DNA of 64,000 nucleotides from JAXMAR01 sp046350295 (GCA_046350295.1 JAXMAR010000003.1:1-64000); one strand, 5' to 3'; shown: positions 1-8,699, counted from the stretch's first letter. The notes: generated from the sequence alone by a model not told the origin. Translations and numbers: made by a program.

Positions 1-15
1 GGGACAGGCCGGGAA

Positions 16-130
16 TTGCACTCTCGGGCGCAGCGCATCATCGTGTGCAGTCTGCGTCATTGGTTCGGCCGCCCCGACTTGATCTCCCAGAGCTTCACCA
101 CGCAGCCGCGTGCCGTCGGCTTCGAGAATG
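16..130 (-). pseudogene. Remnant of the 3' end of a WD40-repeat gene
   Basis: Read on the minus strand, the codons ending at 57 give VVKLWEIKSGRPNQ followed by a stop. This is nearly identical to the last residues of the sigma-WD40 protein that ends at 8553 (VVKVWEIKSGRPNQ). The match continues past the stop for about 45 bases of 3' flank. Upstream of the tail a piece resembling a WD-repeat coding segment is joined with an internal deletion and in a different frame, so no intact gene is left. It forms an inverted repeat with 8507-8605. Whether more of the parent gene lies outside the window cannot be seen; the broken reading frame argues it does not. Confidence 0.7.
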
Positions 131-430
131 TTCTCACTGCGGAAGCGCTACGGACTTTCGTTCCTTCTTCACCAGCCTGGCGGCCGCGCCGTTCGCGCGT
201 TTCGCTGGGAGACGCCGCCGATCGCCACCGCGAACGCGGACCGGCCCTTCGAGTTCGGCCGCCTGGATAGTCCGGGGAGGGACGCATTCCGGACGCCGAG
301 GCCTGGCCGGGTATCTTTCCCGGAACGGCGCCCTGGGCTTTCTTGTTCAGGGCCCCAAAAACCCTGTCGCCGTCTGCGCCGAACGTTTACAATCAGTCGT
401 CAGCCCAGGACCGTTCCAAGGGGAATCGCC

Positions 431-1564
431 ATGCGATGGATCACCGCTGTTCTCGCCGCCTTGTTTCTGACCGGCCAGTCGCGCGGCTATGTCGAGGCGC
501 CTTATTCGCTCGGACGGGTGTTGAACGAGTCGACGCATGTCGTGCTCGTCGAGGTGAGCCGCGTCGACAAGACGAAGGGGCTCGTCGTCTACAAGAAGGT
601 GCAGGACATCAAGGGCAAGCACCCCAAGGACGAGATCAAGCATAACATCGGCAAGCGCGGTTTCCACCCGCGCGAGCCGCAGAACATCCTGGACTGGGCC
701 GAGCCGGGCAAGCGGGCGATGGTGTTCCACAACGGCAGCGCCAGCGAGACGTGCATCGGCGGCTACTGGTACCAGTGCTATCCGGAGGGGCCGGAGTGGT
801 GGGGCATGACGCACGCGGAGCCGTTCATGCTGCGGACGTTCTGCGGGGACGTGGACAAGCTAGCGGCGGCGGTGACGCAGATGCAGGCGGGCAAGGAGGT
901 ACAGGTGTCGTGCTTCGCCGATCTGAACCGGGAGCAGCTGCACCTGAAGAAGGGGAAGATGCAGACGGTGTGGGCGAGTCTGAAGCGGATCGAGTGGAAC
1001 CCGAAGCGGGACTTCGTCGGCTGGGGCGGCGACGGCGTGGAGGTCCAGGAGTTCAAGACGGTGAACCTGTTGCCGGAGGGGGCCGAGTGGCGCTTCCTGC
1101 CGGAAAAGAACGTCAACGAGAAGGGCTTCGGCTGGACCAAGCCGGACTTCGACGACCGGAGCTGGAAGAGCGGCAAAGCGCCGATCGGCTACGGCGAGGA
1201 TGAGATCGGCAAGCGCAAGGGGACGACGATCGCCGAGAAAGGCTGCAACTTCGTGTTCCGGCGCACGTTCACGGTCCCCTCCGAGCTACTGAGCGAGAAG
1301 GCGGCTGTGTTCCGGTTGAACGTCGCGAGCGACGACAGCGCGATCGTGTTCATCAACGGACAGGTGGCGGACAGGGACCCGGAGGAGGACCACGAGTTCG
1401 CCTACTGGAACCGCGAGGTGGATTTGAACCGGGCCCTGTTGCGGCCGGGCGTCAACTCCGTGGCGGTGCTGGTGAAGAATCACCTGGGGAGCTCGGATCT
1501 CTACCTGGACATGGAAATCTCCGTGATGATTCCGCTGCCGAAGAAGGCGGCCGTGAAGAAATGA
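431..1564 (+). CDS. Exported protein with C-terminal galactose-binding-like domain
   Basis: 377 residues from ATG 431; the frame is open further upstream, but only this ATG is followed by a signal peptide (MRWITAVLAALFLTGQSRG). The N-terminal half begins with a pattern typical of planctomycete exported proteins of unknown function (residues about 20-200; several Cys and Trp). The C-terminal part, about residues 225-370, resembles the jelly-roll sugar-binding domain found in glycoside hydrolases, with W-x(n)-FDD-x-W, FRR-x-F and a DDSAIVFINGQ segment. I infer a periplasmic or surface role. No catalytic residues can be named. It stands alone and converges with the riboswitch transcript from the minus strand. 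Confidence 0.8.
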   Translation: MRWITAVLAALFLTGQSRGYVEAPYSLGRVLNESTHVVLVEVSRVDKTKGLVVYKKVQDIKGKHPKDEIKHNIGKRGFHPREPQNILDWAEPGKRAMVFHNGSASETCIGGYWYQCYPEGPEWWGMTHAEPFMLRTFCGDVDKLAAAVTQMQAGKEVQVSCFADLNREQLHLKKGKMQTVWASLKRIEWNPKRDFVGWGGDGVEVQEFKTVNLLPEGAEWRFLPEKNVNEKGFGWTKPDFDDRSWKSGKAPIGYGEDEIGKRKGTTIAEKGCNFVFRRTFTVPSELLSEKAAVFRLNVASDDSAIVFINGQVADRDPEEDHEFAYWNREVDLNRALLRPGVNSVAVLVKNHLGSSDLYLDMEISVMIPLPKKAAVKK

Positions 1565-1596
1565 ATGTGCGGCGGCCGCCAAGAGAGGAAGCGCGC

Positions 1597-1630
1597 AAAA
1601 AAAATCCGGACCCCCTCGCGGAGGTCCGGA
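1597..1630 (-). terminator. Intrinsic terminator after the riboswitch
   Basis: On the minus strand an 8-bp perfect stem (GGTCCGGA... read as TCCGGACC/GGTCCGGA, 1605-1612 with 1623-1630) is followed directly by eight T residues (the A run 1597-1604). This is a textbook rho-independent terminator. It sits about 27 bases downstream of the riboswitch and so is the likely expression platform or simple end of that transcript. Confidence 0.85.
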
Positions 1631-1656
1631 CTACCAGACGTACTTACGGGTCCCGT

Positions 1657-1762
1657 CCATCCCTTCGGTAGCCTGGCAGCCTTATCCGTCCCCCCTCGGA
1701 CGGTTAAGAGCCCATAGCTTTGCGTCCCCGCCTCACGACGGGTTTGCCATTGTCGAGGATGG
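1657..1762 (-). promoter_or_regulatory. Cyclic di-GMP-I (GEMM) riboswitch aptamer
   Basis: Read on the minus strand, all the hallmarks of the GEMM-I aptamer are present in order. P1 is CCATCC/GGATGG (1757-1762 with 1657-1662). Then come GGCAAACC, a stem CCCGTC closed by a GTGA (GNRA) tetraloop, GGGGACGCAAAGC, a GGGCTC receptor strand, a second hairpin CCGTCC/GGACGG, and GGCTGCCAGGCTACCGAAGG. The base at the specificity position before GCAAACC appears to be G, which predicts c-di-GMP rather than cGAMP. The family is known to bind cyclic dinucleotides and control transcription or translation. It lies in the 3' flank of the SDR gene, and no minus-strand gene follows it within 1.5 kb, so what it regulates is unclear. 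Confidence 0.9.
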
Positions 1763-1921
1763 CCTCAACATTTCGAACTTTTGTCGGCGGACGCGACAAA
1801 GACTCGTGCCCGCCGACACTTGAAACTTAGGTCAGGAATCTCCGGATGCAAACGAAACGCGCGCTTTTTTCCGAAGGCGCGGTTTGCGCGGCGTGGGCGA
1901 CGCGTGCGGTCCGGCTTCCCA

Positions 1922-2692
1922 TCAAAGGCCGTAGCCCGCGGTGATGTCGATCGTTTGCCCGGTAATGTTGTCGCCGGCGGGGGATGCGAGGAAAAGGACG
2001 GTATCGGCGATGTCTTCCGGGCGGGTGAAGCGTCCCAAGGCGCTGGCGCTTTTCATCCCCGCCTCGATCGTCTCCGGGGCCTGTCCCGTGTGCTCGCCGT
2101 TCCGGTCGATCCATTCCCGCAGCCGATCCCCCTCGACCGGACCGGCGCAGATGGCGTTCACCTGAATGTTGTGCGTGCCGACCTCCTTGGCCAGCGTTTG
2201 CGTCAGGCTGACGAGGCCGGCCTTGGAAACGGCGTAGGGGGCGCCCAGCGGGTGGGCCTTTTTGGCCACGGTCGAGCTCATGTTGACGATCTTCCCGCGG
2301 CGCCGCTCGATCATCAGGGGCAGGACGGCCTTGCAGCAGAGGAAGGCCCCGGTGAGGTTGACGCTCAGGACGCGGTCCCAGTCGTTCCTCTCCACGCGGC
2401 CCACAGGCGCCACCGGGCCGAAGATGGCCGCGTTGTTGACGAGCAGATCGACGCCCCCCATCTCGGCTATGGTCTTGCGCACCATATGCTGAACATGGTC
2501 TTCCCGGCTCACGTCGACCTGGAGCGGCAGGCTGCGCCGGCCTAGCGATTTCACTTCGAGCGAGACGACCTGCACATCGTCCGCTTCGGGACTGACGACG
2601 GCGATGTCATAGCCTTTTTCCGCGAGGCGCAGGACGATGGCCCGGCCGATGTTGTGGGCCCCTCCGGTGACGATGGCAACGGGACAACTCAT
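1922..2692 (-). CDS. Short-chain dehydrogenase/reductase (SDR family)
   Basis: 256 residues, the usual length for classical SDRs. It has the cofactor-binding TGGAHNIG near residues 9-16, NNAA near residue 86, the catalytic Ser in NMSS, and YAVSK with catalytic Tyr and Lys. The C-terminal TGQTIDITAGYGL matches the common GG-x(n)-DGG-like end of the family. It is expected to be a cytosolic NAD(P)-dependent oxidoreductase of the FabG-like type; the substrate cannot be told from sequence. It is divergent from kbl with 130 bases between the two starts, so the two may share a control region, but functional linkage is only inference. Confidence 0.92.
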   Translation of the reverse strand: MSCPVAIVTGGAHNIGRAIVLRLAEKGYDIAVVSPEADDVQVVSLEVKSLGRRSLPLQVDVSREDHVQHMVRKTIAEMGGVDLLVNNAAIFGPVAPVGRVERNDWDRVLSVNLTGAFLCCKAVLPLMIERRRGKIVNMSSTVAKKAHPLGAPYAVSKAGLVSLTQTLAKEVGTHNIQVNAICAGPVEGDRLREWIDRNGEHTGQAPETIEAGMKSASALGRFTRPEDIADTVLFLASPAGDNITGQTIDITAGYGL

Positions 2693-2822
2693 TGGCAGAC
2701 CAGACCTTACCAGGCTTGCGAAAAGCGAAAAGCGTGATGAGAATAGGGCAGGCGGGCAGCGATCAAATAGGCGCGTAGCCCAGAAACCTTAGAAAAAATA
2801 CCAAAGAAAAAAGGAATAAACA

Positions 2823-4010
2823 ATGAGTGATGAGAGACTGAGGACTGCGCTGCGCACGCAACTGCGCGACCTCGAAGCGCAGGGCCTCTACAAGCGCGAA
2901 CGCCAGCTGCAGACGGCGCAGGGCTCCGCCATCCGCGTCGGTGACCGCGACGTCATCAATTTCTGCGCCAACAACTACCTCGGCCTGGCAAATCATCCCG
3001 CCATCCTCGCCGCCGCCGAGGAAGGGCTGCGCCGCTTCGGCTACGGCATGGCCTCCGTCCGCTTCATCTGCGGCACGCAGGTCATCCACCGCCAACTCGA
3101 GCAAAACGTCGCCCGCTTCCTCGGCAAGGACGACGCCATCCTCTACTCCTCCTGCTGGGACGCCAACGGCGGGCTTTTCGAGACCATTCTCGGCGAGGAG
3201 GACACGATCCTTTCCGACGAACTAAACCACGCGAGCATCATCGACGGCGTGCGGCTGACGAAGTGCCAGCGCTATCGCTACAAGAACTGCGACATGGGCG
3301 ACCTGGAGAAGGGGCTCAAGGAGGCGGCGGGCAGCCGGTGTCGCATGATCGCGACCGACGGCGTCTTCTCGATGGACGGCTCGCTGGCGCCGCTGCCCGA
3401 TCTCTGTGCCCTGGCGGACAAATACGCCGCGATCGTCATGGTCGACGACAGTCACGCGACCGGGATTCTGGGGCCGGGAGGGCGCGGCACGGCGGAAGCT
3501 TTGGGTTGCCTGGAGCGGATCGACATCATCACCAGCACGCTGGGCAAGACCCTGGGTGGCGCGGCGGGGGGATTCACCTGCGCGGCGCAGGAGGTGGTGG
3601 ATTACCTGCGGCAGCGGTCGCGGCCTTATCTTTTCTCGAACGCCGTGCCGCCGCCGATCATCATGGCGGCGCTCAAGGCGCTGGAGCTGGTGAGCGGCTC
3701 GGGCGAGCTGCGCGAGCGGCTGCACGGCAACGCGCGCTTCTTGCGCGCCGGGCTGGAGAAGGCGGGGTTTACAATCAAACCGGGGAACCATCCGATCCTG
3801 CCGGTGATGATCGGCGACGCGGCGCTGGCGGGGCGGATGGCGGACCGCCTGCTGGAGAAGGGCATCTACGTCATCGGCTTCTCCTTCCCGGTGGTGCCGC
3901 CGGCCAGGCGGATCCGCATCCAGCTTTCGGCGGCGCACACGCAAGAGCAGCTGGAGCGCGCGGTGGCGGCGTTTGCGGAGGCGGGGCGGGAGGTTGGAGT
4001 GTTGACATGA
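2823..4010 (+). CDS. kbl: Glycine C-acetyltransferase (2-amino-3-ketobutyrate CoA ligase)
   Basis: 395 residues, close to the E. coli enzyme (398). It is a fold-type I PLP enzyme of the alpha-oxoamine synthase family. The N-terminal FCANNYLGL motif, the VMVDDSHATG aspartate/histidine region and the PLP lysine in TSTLGKTLGG (about Lys242) are all present, and the C-terminal RIRIQLSAAHT is typical. It interconverts 2-amino-3-oxobutyrate plus CoA with glycine plus acetyl-CoA in threonine breakdown. Threonine dehydrogenase, its usual partner, is not in the window; the divergent SDR does not look like it. An AAGGA ribosome site lies just before the ATG. Confidence 0.93.
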   Translation: MSDERLRTALRTQLRDLEAQGLYKRERQLQTAQGSAIRVGDRDVINFCANNYLGLANHPAILAAAEEGLRRFGYGMASVRFICGTQVIHRQLEQNVARFLGKDDAILYSSCWDANGGLFETILGEEDTILSDELNHASIIDGVRLTKCQRYRYKNCDMGDLEKGLKEAAGSRCRMIATDGVFSMDGSLAPLPDLCALADKYAAIVMVDDSHATGILGPGGRGTAEALGCLERIDIITSTLGKTLGGAAGGFTCAAQEVVDYLRQRSRPYLFSNAVPPPIIMAALKALELVSGSGELRERLHGNARFLRAGLEKAGFTIKPGNHPILPVMIGDAALAGRMADRLLEKGIYVIGFSFPVVPPARRIRIQLSAAHTQEQLERAVAAFAEAGREVGVLT

Positions 4011-4105
4011 GGCGTTGGTGAGGGTCTGGGGCTTCTTCGCCGGATAACCTGCCGGGTGATCAGACGCTCGGTCGTTACAATATGTCATGCACATCGGAGG
4101 CGAAA

Positions 4106-4324
4106 ATGCAGACAACCTATACTGCTACTGCGGTAGTCCAAAAGCATGATCCCTGGTGGATCGGCTGGATCGAAGAGATTCCCGGCGTGAATTCCCAGGG
4201 CGTCACGCGCGAGGAACTTCTCGATAACCTGCGCGACGCCCTGCAAGAAGCGCTCGAGATGAACCGCGCGGACGCCAAGGCGGCCGCGAGCGGCGCTTAC
4301 GAGGAAGTGAGCATCAGCGCGTGA
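4106..4324 (+). CDS. hicB: HicB-family antitoxin
   Basis: 72 residues from ATG 4106, chosen because GGAGG lies 5 bases upstream; an in-frame ATG at 4082 lacks a ribosome site. The sequence shows the short HicB pseudo-RNase-H fold: YTATAVVQKHDPWWIGWIEE, then the PGVNSQGVTREE turn and LRDALQEALE helix. Known HicB proteins neutralise the HicA mRNA interferase and often repress the operon; this one lacks an added DNA-binding domain. The stop overlaps the GTG start of the hicA remnant (GTGA), so the two were translationally coupled. The antitoxin-first order is less usual. Confidence 0.88.
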   Translation: MQTTYTATAVVQKHDPWWIGWIEEIPGVNSQGVTREELLDNLRDALQEALEMNRADAKAAASGAYEEVSISA

Positions 4325-4506
4325 GACGCCACGAACTCATCGCTCATCTCCGCCGCCATGGCTGCGGCTTGATACGCGAAGGGCGCCGCCATTGATGGTG
4401 GGGAAATCCGGCTCAGATTAGGCGATCCGCCGTCCCGCGTCATAACGAGACCCCCGATCCGTTGGCCCGGAAGATTTGCCGCGACCTCGGCGTCCCGGAT
4501 CCCTGA
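4321..4506 (+). pseudogene. hicA: HicA-family toxin with an in-frame stop codon
   Basis: Starting at GTG 4321 the frame reads RRHELIAHLRRHGCGLIREGRRH, then TGA (4393-4395), then WWGNPAQIRRSAVPRHNE and LARKICRDLGVPDP to the proper stop at 4504-4506. Every part of a normal HicA double-stranded-RNA-binding-like toxin is there in one frame, and only the residue after the catalytic His (usually Ser or Lys) is replaced by a stop. The toxin is therefore inactive unless the codon is read through. A single base change (TCA to TGA) would explain it. Translation could in principle restart downstream, but the catalytic His would be missing. Confidence 0.85.
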
Positions 4507-4517
4507 GATCAAGACCG

Positions 4518-5081
4518 ATGCTTCAGCACGCTTTCAAGGAATGGGCCGTCATCTGCAAAGCCCTCGCGCTCGGCAAGCAGAGCATCCTCCTGCGCAAGGG
4601 GGGTGTCGCCGAGGACTTCGAGGTCGAGCACACGCGTTTCTGGCTGTATCCGACCTATGTGCATCAGCAGGAAGGAGGAATCCAGGCGGAGGCGCGACCG
4701 CTGCTGGAAGAGGCGAAGCGTGAGAGGCCGGCGCCGGGGATCGTTCGCCTGTCCCACTGGGTGGAGGTGACGGGAATTTACAAAGTTCATGACCTGATTC
4801 CGGCCCTCTTGCTATCACATTTGCACCTATGGTCGGATGAGACGGTGGAGAAGCGTTTTCGCTATCGCACGCCGGGAATCTATGTGTTGGCCGTGCGCGT
4901 CCACGAGGCGGAAAAAGCGGCTGACGTACCCGAGACGGCGGCCTACGCGGGCTGCAAAAGCTGGGTCGAACTGGACCAGTCCGTGTCGACGGCGAGGAGC
5001 CGAGCCGTTCTCAGCGACGAGCGCTATGCCGACCTGACGGGGAGCCTCGATCTCTTATTGCGGCCGACGGGGATGGCGTGA
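4518..5081 (+). CDS. DUF1802 family protein
   Basis: 187 residues from ATG 4518; an earlier in-frame ATG at 4476 runs inside the hicA remnant and is unlikely. The segment FKEWAVICKALALGKQSILLRKGG, then FWLYPTYVHQQ, is the signature of the DUF1802 family, proteins of unknown function seen in cyanobacteria, planctomycetes and other bacteria. Members often neighbour restriction or toxin genes, but here the neighbours give no clear hint. The start lies 11 bases after the hicA stop, so it may have been part of the same transcript. Confidence 0.8.
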   Translation: MLQHAFKEWAVICKALALGKQSILLRKGGVAEDFEVEHTRFWLYPTYVHQQEGGIQAEARPLLEEAKRERPAPGIVRLSHWVEVTGIYKVHDLIPALLLSHLHLWSDETVEKRFRYRTPGIYVLAVRVHEAEKAADVPETAAYAGCKSWVELDQSVSTARSRAVLSDERYADLTGSLDLLLRPTGMA

Positions 5082-5153
5082 TCTCCGTCGAAGCCGAAAG
5101 CGTAAGCGACGGTCGAAAGTCGTCCCCCACGCTTGCGGCTCTGTGTTGGGCGC

Positions 5154-5182
5154 TGGACAGCTCCGATCGCACGCGGCACAAT
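5154..5182 (+). promoter_or_regulatory. Probable sigma-70 promoter of the toroid protein gene
   Basis: TGGACA and CACAAT are separated by exactly 17 bases, ending 54 bases upstream of the ATG at 5237. The placement supports the 5237 start and not the earlier in-frame ATG at 5078, which lies upstream of this promoter. Confidence 0.5.
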
Positions 5183-5236
5183 AAGGAATCGCCGGCGCCG
5201 CTGAACCGTCGTTGCGGAACAGCACAAGGAATATCA

Positions 5237-6517
5237 ATGAACGCCGCATCGCCCCACGCCCCTCAACGGCGGTGGCCGCTCTACACGCTGGGCGCCCTGT
5301 GCATCGCGGCGGCGATCGCGGTCGGCGTGCTGGCATGGCCGCGCGGGGGCGACGCGCCGACGCCCGAAGCGCCTTCCAAAAAGGACGGAGACGCCGCCAG
5401 TCTGATCTTGCCCGAGACGCCCTGGCTGACGCGAGACAAGGAGGACGCGGTCCACAAGGCGATCGAGCGCGGCATCGCCCATCTCAAAGATGTGGTCGCC
5501 AAGAAATCGTACCGCTTGGACAGTGGCCCCGTCTTCGTCGGCTTCACTCTGCTCCACTGCGGCGTCTCCCCCGATGACCCGGCGGTGCAGGAGGCCATGG
5601 AACACCTGCGCAAGAGCATCGCTCGCGACAGCTTCACCTACAAGATCGCTGTCTCCATCCTCTTTCTCGATCGTTATCACGCGGCGCGCCCGAGCCCCGA
5701 GAACATCCGCATGATGAGGACCCTGGCGCTGCGCCTGATGGCCGGGCAGGGTCAGGACGGTGGTTGGGGCTACAACGTCAACCTGCGGCCCACGGACAAG
5801 GACGAGGACGTCTTCTGCGGCCTGGTGCGCGGCTGGTCGCTGCCCGGTCCAGAAGCGCCGAAGGAAATGGCCGCCTGGCCGGTCCTTCAGTTCACGAAGG
5901 GGATGAAGCCGAAGGCGCCCGGGTTTCGCACCGATAATTCCAATACCCAGTTTGCCACGCTGGCCCTGTGGGTGGCCAGGCGGCAGGACATCCCCACCGA
6001 CCGCTCTCTCGCCATGGTGGACGCTCGGTACCGCATGTGGCAGAACGGCGACGGCAGCTGGGGCTATCTCTACACCGACAGCAGCCGGCGCGACGCTTTC
6101 GCCTGCGCCGGCCTGCTCGGGCTCGCCACCGGCCATGCCATCGGCCTGCGCACCGAGACGTGGGATAAGGACGAAGCGGTCCTCAAGGCCCTTCGCTTCC
6201 TCGGCAAGAATGTCGGCGCCAAGGCGCGACGCGACCGCCCCGGCAGCGGGCCGATCCTTTCCATCGAGACCACCGCCCCGGTCTGTTACCTTTATTCCGT
6301 CGAGCGCGTCGCCATGCTCTACGGCCTGCGCACCATCGAAGGCAAGGAGTGGTACGCCTGGGGCGTCGATCTTCTGTTGCCGACCCAGAACAAGGACGGC
6401 TCGTGGAACGACAACTGCACGCCGGACGCGGACACGTGCTTCGCGCTGCTATTCCTGCGCCGTGCCAACCTGATCCAGGACCTTACCGATCAGCTCCAAC
6501 GGCGGGCCAAGTCCTAG
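5237..6517 (+). CDS. Membrane-anchored alpha/alpha-toroid (prenyltransferase/squalene-cyclase-like) protein
   Basis: 426 residues from ATG 5237, which has AAGGA 7 bases upstream and lies downstream of a promoter. One N-terminal membrane segment (about residues 14-33, LYTLGALCIAAAIAVGVLAW) is followed by a charged linker and repeated toroid motifs: GQDGGWGYN, NGDGSWGYLYTDSS, NKDGSWNDN. These QxxDGSW repeats are characteristic of terpenoid cyclases and protein prenyltransferases. The DxDD-type catalytic motif of true squalene-hopene cyclases is not seen, so this is more likely a structural or binding paralogue, common in planctomycetes. Its role is unknown. Confidence 0.8.
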   Translation: MNAASPHAPQRRWPLYTLGALCIAAAIAVGVLAWPRGGDAPTPEAPSKKDGDAASLILPETPWLTRDKEDAVHKAIERGIAHLKDVVAKKSYRLDSGPVFVGFTLLHCGVSPDDPAVQEAMEHLRKSIARDSFTYKIAVSILFLDRYHAARPSPENIRMMRTLALRLMAGQGQDGGWGYNVNLRPTDKDEDVFCGLVRGWSLPGPEAPKEMAAWPVLQFTKGMKPKAPGFRTDNSNTQFATLALWVARRQDIPTDRSLAMVDARYRMWQNGDGSWGYLYTDSSRRDAFACAGLLGLATGHAIGLRTETWDKDEAVLKALRFLGKNVGAKARRDRPGSGPILSIETTAPVCYLYSVERVAMLYGLRTIEGKEWYAWGVDLLLPTQNKDGSWNDNCTPDADTCFALLFLRRANLIQDLTDQLQRRAKS

Positions 6518-6666
6518 AAGTGGGGTCGAAGCGACGGCGCGGCGGCGTCGCTGCCGTGTCCGGGCCCGACCCGTCTTGGGACCGGCGATGAAAAAAAGTC
6601 GGCGCGCCGCGGCGTCGGCGGGAACATACTCATGTGGCGAGGCGCCCGCAGCCAACGGAGCAAGAC

Positions 6667-8553
6667 ATGTCCATTGTTCAGACCACCCTGAGGGACGTGC
6701 GGCGGGTCGCATTTCGGGAACACGCCGCGGCCATGAGCGACGGGCAGCTTCTCGAGGAGTTCAGCGCCCGCCGTGACGAAGCGGCGTTCGAGGCGATCGT
6801 GCGGCGCCACGGGCCGATGGTTCTCGGCGTGTGCCGTCGGATCCTGCGGAACGCCGCGGAGGCGGAGGACGCTTTCCAGGCCGCGTTCCTTGTCCTGGTG
6901 CGGAAGGCGAGGTCGGCCCCGCGGCCGGCGCTGGGGGCATGGCTTCATGGGGTCGCCTACCGCACGGCGCTGAAGGCGCAGTCGCAGGCCATGCGACGGC
7001 GGGTCAGGGAGGCGGAGGTGGGACGGATGCGCCGACAAGAAACCGTTGCTGACGGCGCCCTGGACGACTGGCAGCCGCTCCTGGACGAGGAACTGAGCCG
7101 GCTGAGCGAGCGGGCCCGCGCGGCGGTCGTCCTGTGCGACCTCGAAGGAAAGACGCGGCGCGAGGCGGCGCGACAGCTGGGCATCCCGGAAGGCACGCTT
7201 TCTGGGCGATTGACCACGGCGCGGCGGCTGCTCGCGCAGCGGCTGGCGCGGCGCGGCGTGACATTGGCCGGTGGCATCGGGGCCGCGTTCCTGTCTCAGA
7301 GCGCGGCGTCGGCGAGCGTGCCGGCGTCGCTGATGCATGCCACGGTCGGCGCGGCGGGGCGCTTGGCGGCGGGAGAGGCGGCGACGCTCGTCGTCTCCGC
7401 AAAGGTGGCTTCTCTAACCGAAGGGGTCGTACGCGCGATGTTCATCAGCAAGCTTCGAGTGGCGGCGGCGTTTCTGCTGGCTTTTGGCCTGATGCTGGGG
7501 ACGGGCGCGTTCCTGCACAACTCTTTCGCCGGCGCCGAGGCCGCGCCTCCCGACGGCCGCGTGAAAGAGACGCCCGTGTTCGCGCCCGCCAAGCCGGAGG
7601 TGGTCGGCAAAGCGGCGGCCCCCGTCAAGGCCGACATCGGCAGAGAGATCTTCACGCTCACCGGCCACAAGCTCAACGTCTCCAGCCTGGCCTTCAGCCC
7701 CAGCGGCAAGCTGCTCGCCACGGCGAGCGCCGACGGCACGGTGAAGATCTGGGACGTCCTCAACGGCAAGGAGCTCCGCACCCTGCGCGCCCACAACAAG
7801 GTCTGGCGCGTCGCCTTCAGCCCGACCGACGACCGCGTCGCCTCCGGCGGCGACGACGGGACCGTCAAGATCTGGGACGTGGCGACTGGCAAGGAGCTGC
7901 TCACCTTCACCGGCCACCAGCGCTTCGGCAGTTCGGTCCACGCACTGGCGTTCAGCCCGGACGGCAAACGCGTCGCCTCGGGCAACGCCGCCGCCGCCGT
8001 CCTCTCCGTGATCATCTGGGACTCCGCCACCGGCCGCCAGGACCTCGCCCTCGGCGGCTTCGGCGGCATGATTACCGGCCTGGCCTTCAGCCCGGACGGC
8101 AAGCGGCTCGTCTCGGCCAGTGGCGATCGCAAACTAAAGCTCTGGGACACGGCAAGAGGCATCGAGCTGGCCGTCGTGCACCAGAAGGACAACCTCTTCA
8201 ACAGCGTGGCTTTCAGCGGCGACGGCGCCCTGCTCGTGACCGGCAACGACAACCACACGGTAACCGTCTGGGATGCTCCAACCCTGAAAGAGCGGATCAC
8301 CATCAAGGCGCACAGCCGCGAGGTGACGACGGCGGTCTTCAGCCGGGATGGAAAGTTGATCGCCTCGTCCGGCTTCGACGCCGTGGTCAACCTGTTCGAG
8401 GCGGCGACGGGGAAGCTGCTGGCCAGCCGCCGCGGCCACAACCGCGAAGTTCACGGCGTCGCCTTCAGCCCGGACGGGACGCGGTTAGCCTCGGGGGACG
8501 CCGAAGGAGTCGTGAAGGTCTGGGAGATCAAGTCGGGGCGGCCGAACCAGTGA
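6667..8553 (+). CDS. ECF sigma factor fused to a transmembrane segment and WD40 repeats
   Basis: 628 residues. ATG 6667 is preceded by GGAG. Residues about 20-100 match sigma-70 region 2 (RRDEAAFEAIVRRHG, AEDAFQAAFLVLVRK, GAWLHGVAYRTALKA). Residues about 140-200 match region 4 (LSERARAAVVLCDLEGKTRREAA, then PEGTLSGRLTTARRLL). A hydrophobic segment near residues 262-282 (AAAFLLAFGLMLGTGAF) would tether it in the membrane, and residues about 325-628 form roughly seven WD40 repeats (FSPDGKRLVSASGD, LWD). This architecture is known from Gemmata-type genomes; the outer propeller is thought to sense a signal and free the sigma part. The last 30 codons and the 3' flank are copied at the window start. 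Confidence 0.93.
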   Translation: MSIVQTTLRDVRRVAFREHAAAMSDGQLLEEFSARRDEAAFEAIVRRHGPMVLGVCRRILRNAAEAEDAFQAAFLVLVRKARSAPRPALGAWLHGVAYRTALKAQSQAMRRRVREAEVGRMRRQETVADGALDDWQPLLDEELSRLSERARAAVVLCDLEGKTRREAARQLGIPEGTLSGRLTTARRLLAQRLARRGVTLAGGIGAAFLSQSAASASVPASLMHATVGAAGRLAAGEAATLVVSAKVASLTEGVVRAMFISKLRVAAAFLLAFGLMLGTGAFLHNSFAGAEAAPPDGRVKETPVFAPAKPEVVGKAAAPVKADIGREIFTLTGHKLNVSSLAFSPSGKLLATASADGTVKIWDVLNGKELRTLRAHNKVWRVAFSPTDDRVASGGDDGTVKIWDVATGKELLTFTGHQRFGSSVHALAFSPDGKRVASGNAAAAVLSVIIWDSATGRQDLALGGFGGMITGLAFSPDGKRLVSASGDRKLKLWDTARGIELAVVHQKDNLFNSVAFSGDGALLVTGNDNHTVTVWDAPTLKERITIKAHSREVTTAVFSRDGKLIASSGFDAVVNLFEAATGKLLASRRGHNREVHGVAFSPDGTRLASGDAEGVVKVWEIKSGRPNQ

Positions 8554-8699
8554 CGCGGGCTGCACACGATGAGGCGCTGCGCCCGAGAGCGGATTTGCCT
8601 CGTTTTGTCTCGTTTCGTCGCACACGTCTCACGCTTTTTGGCACACATGCAAGCCACCCTTCGTCCGGTTCTTCATCCAAAGCGGCAAAAAAGCCCGTC

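Noticed and set aside
1657..1762. cGAMP-specific (GEMM-Ib) reading of the riboswitch
   Set aside because: The specificity position appears to be G rather than A by hand alignment, which favours c-di-GMP; kept as a point to test.
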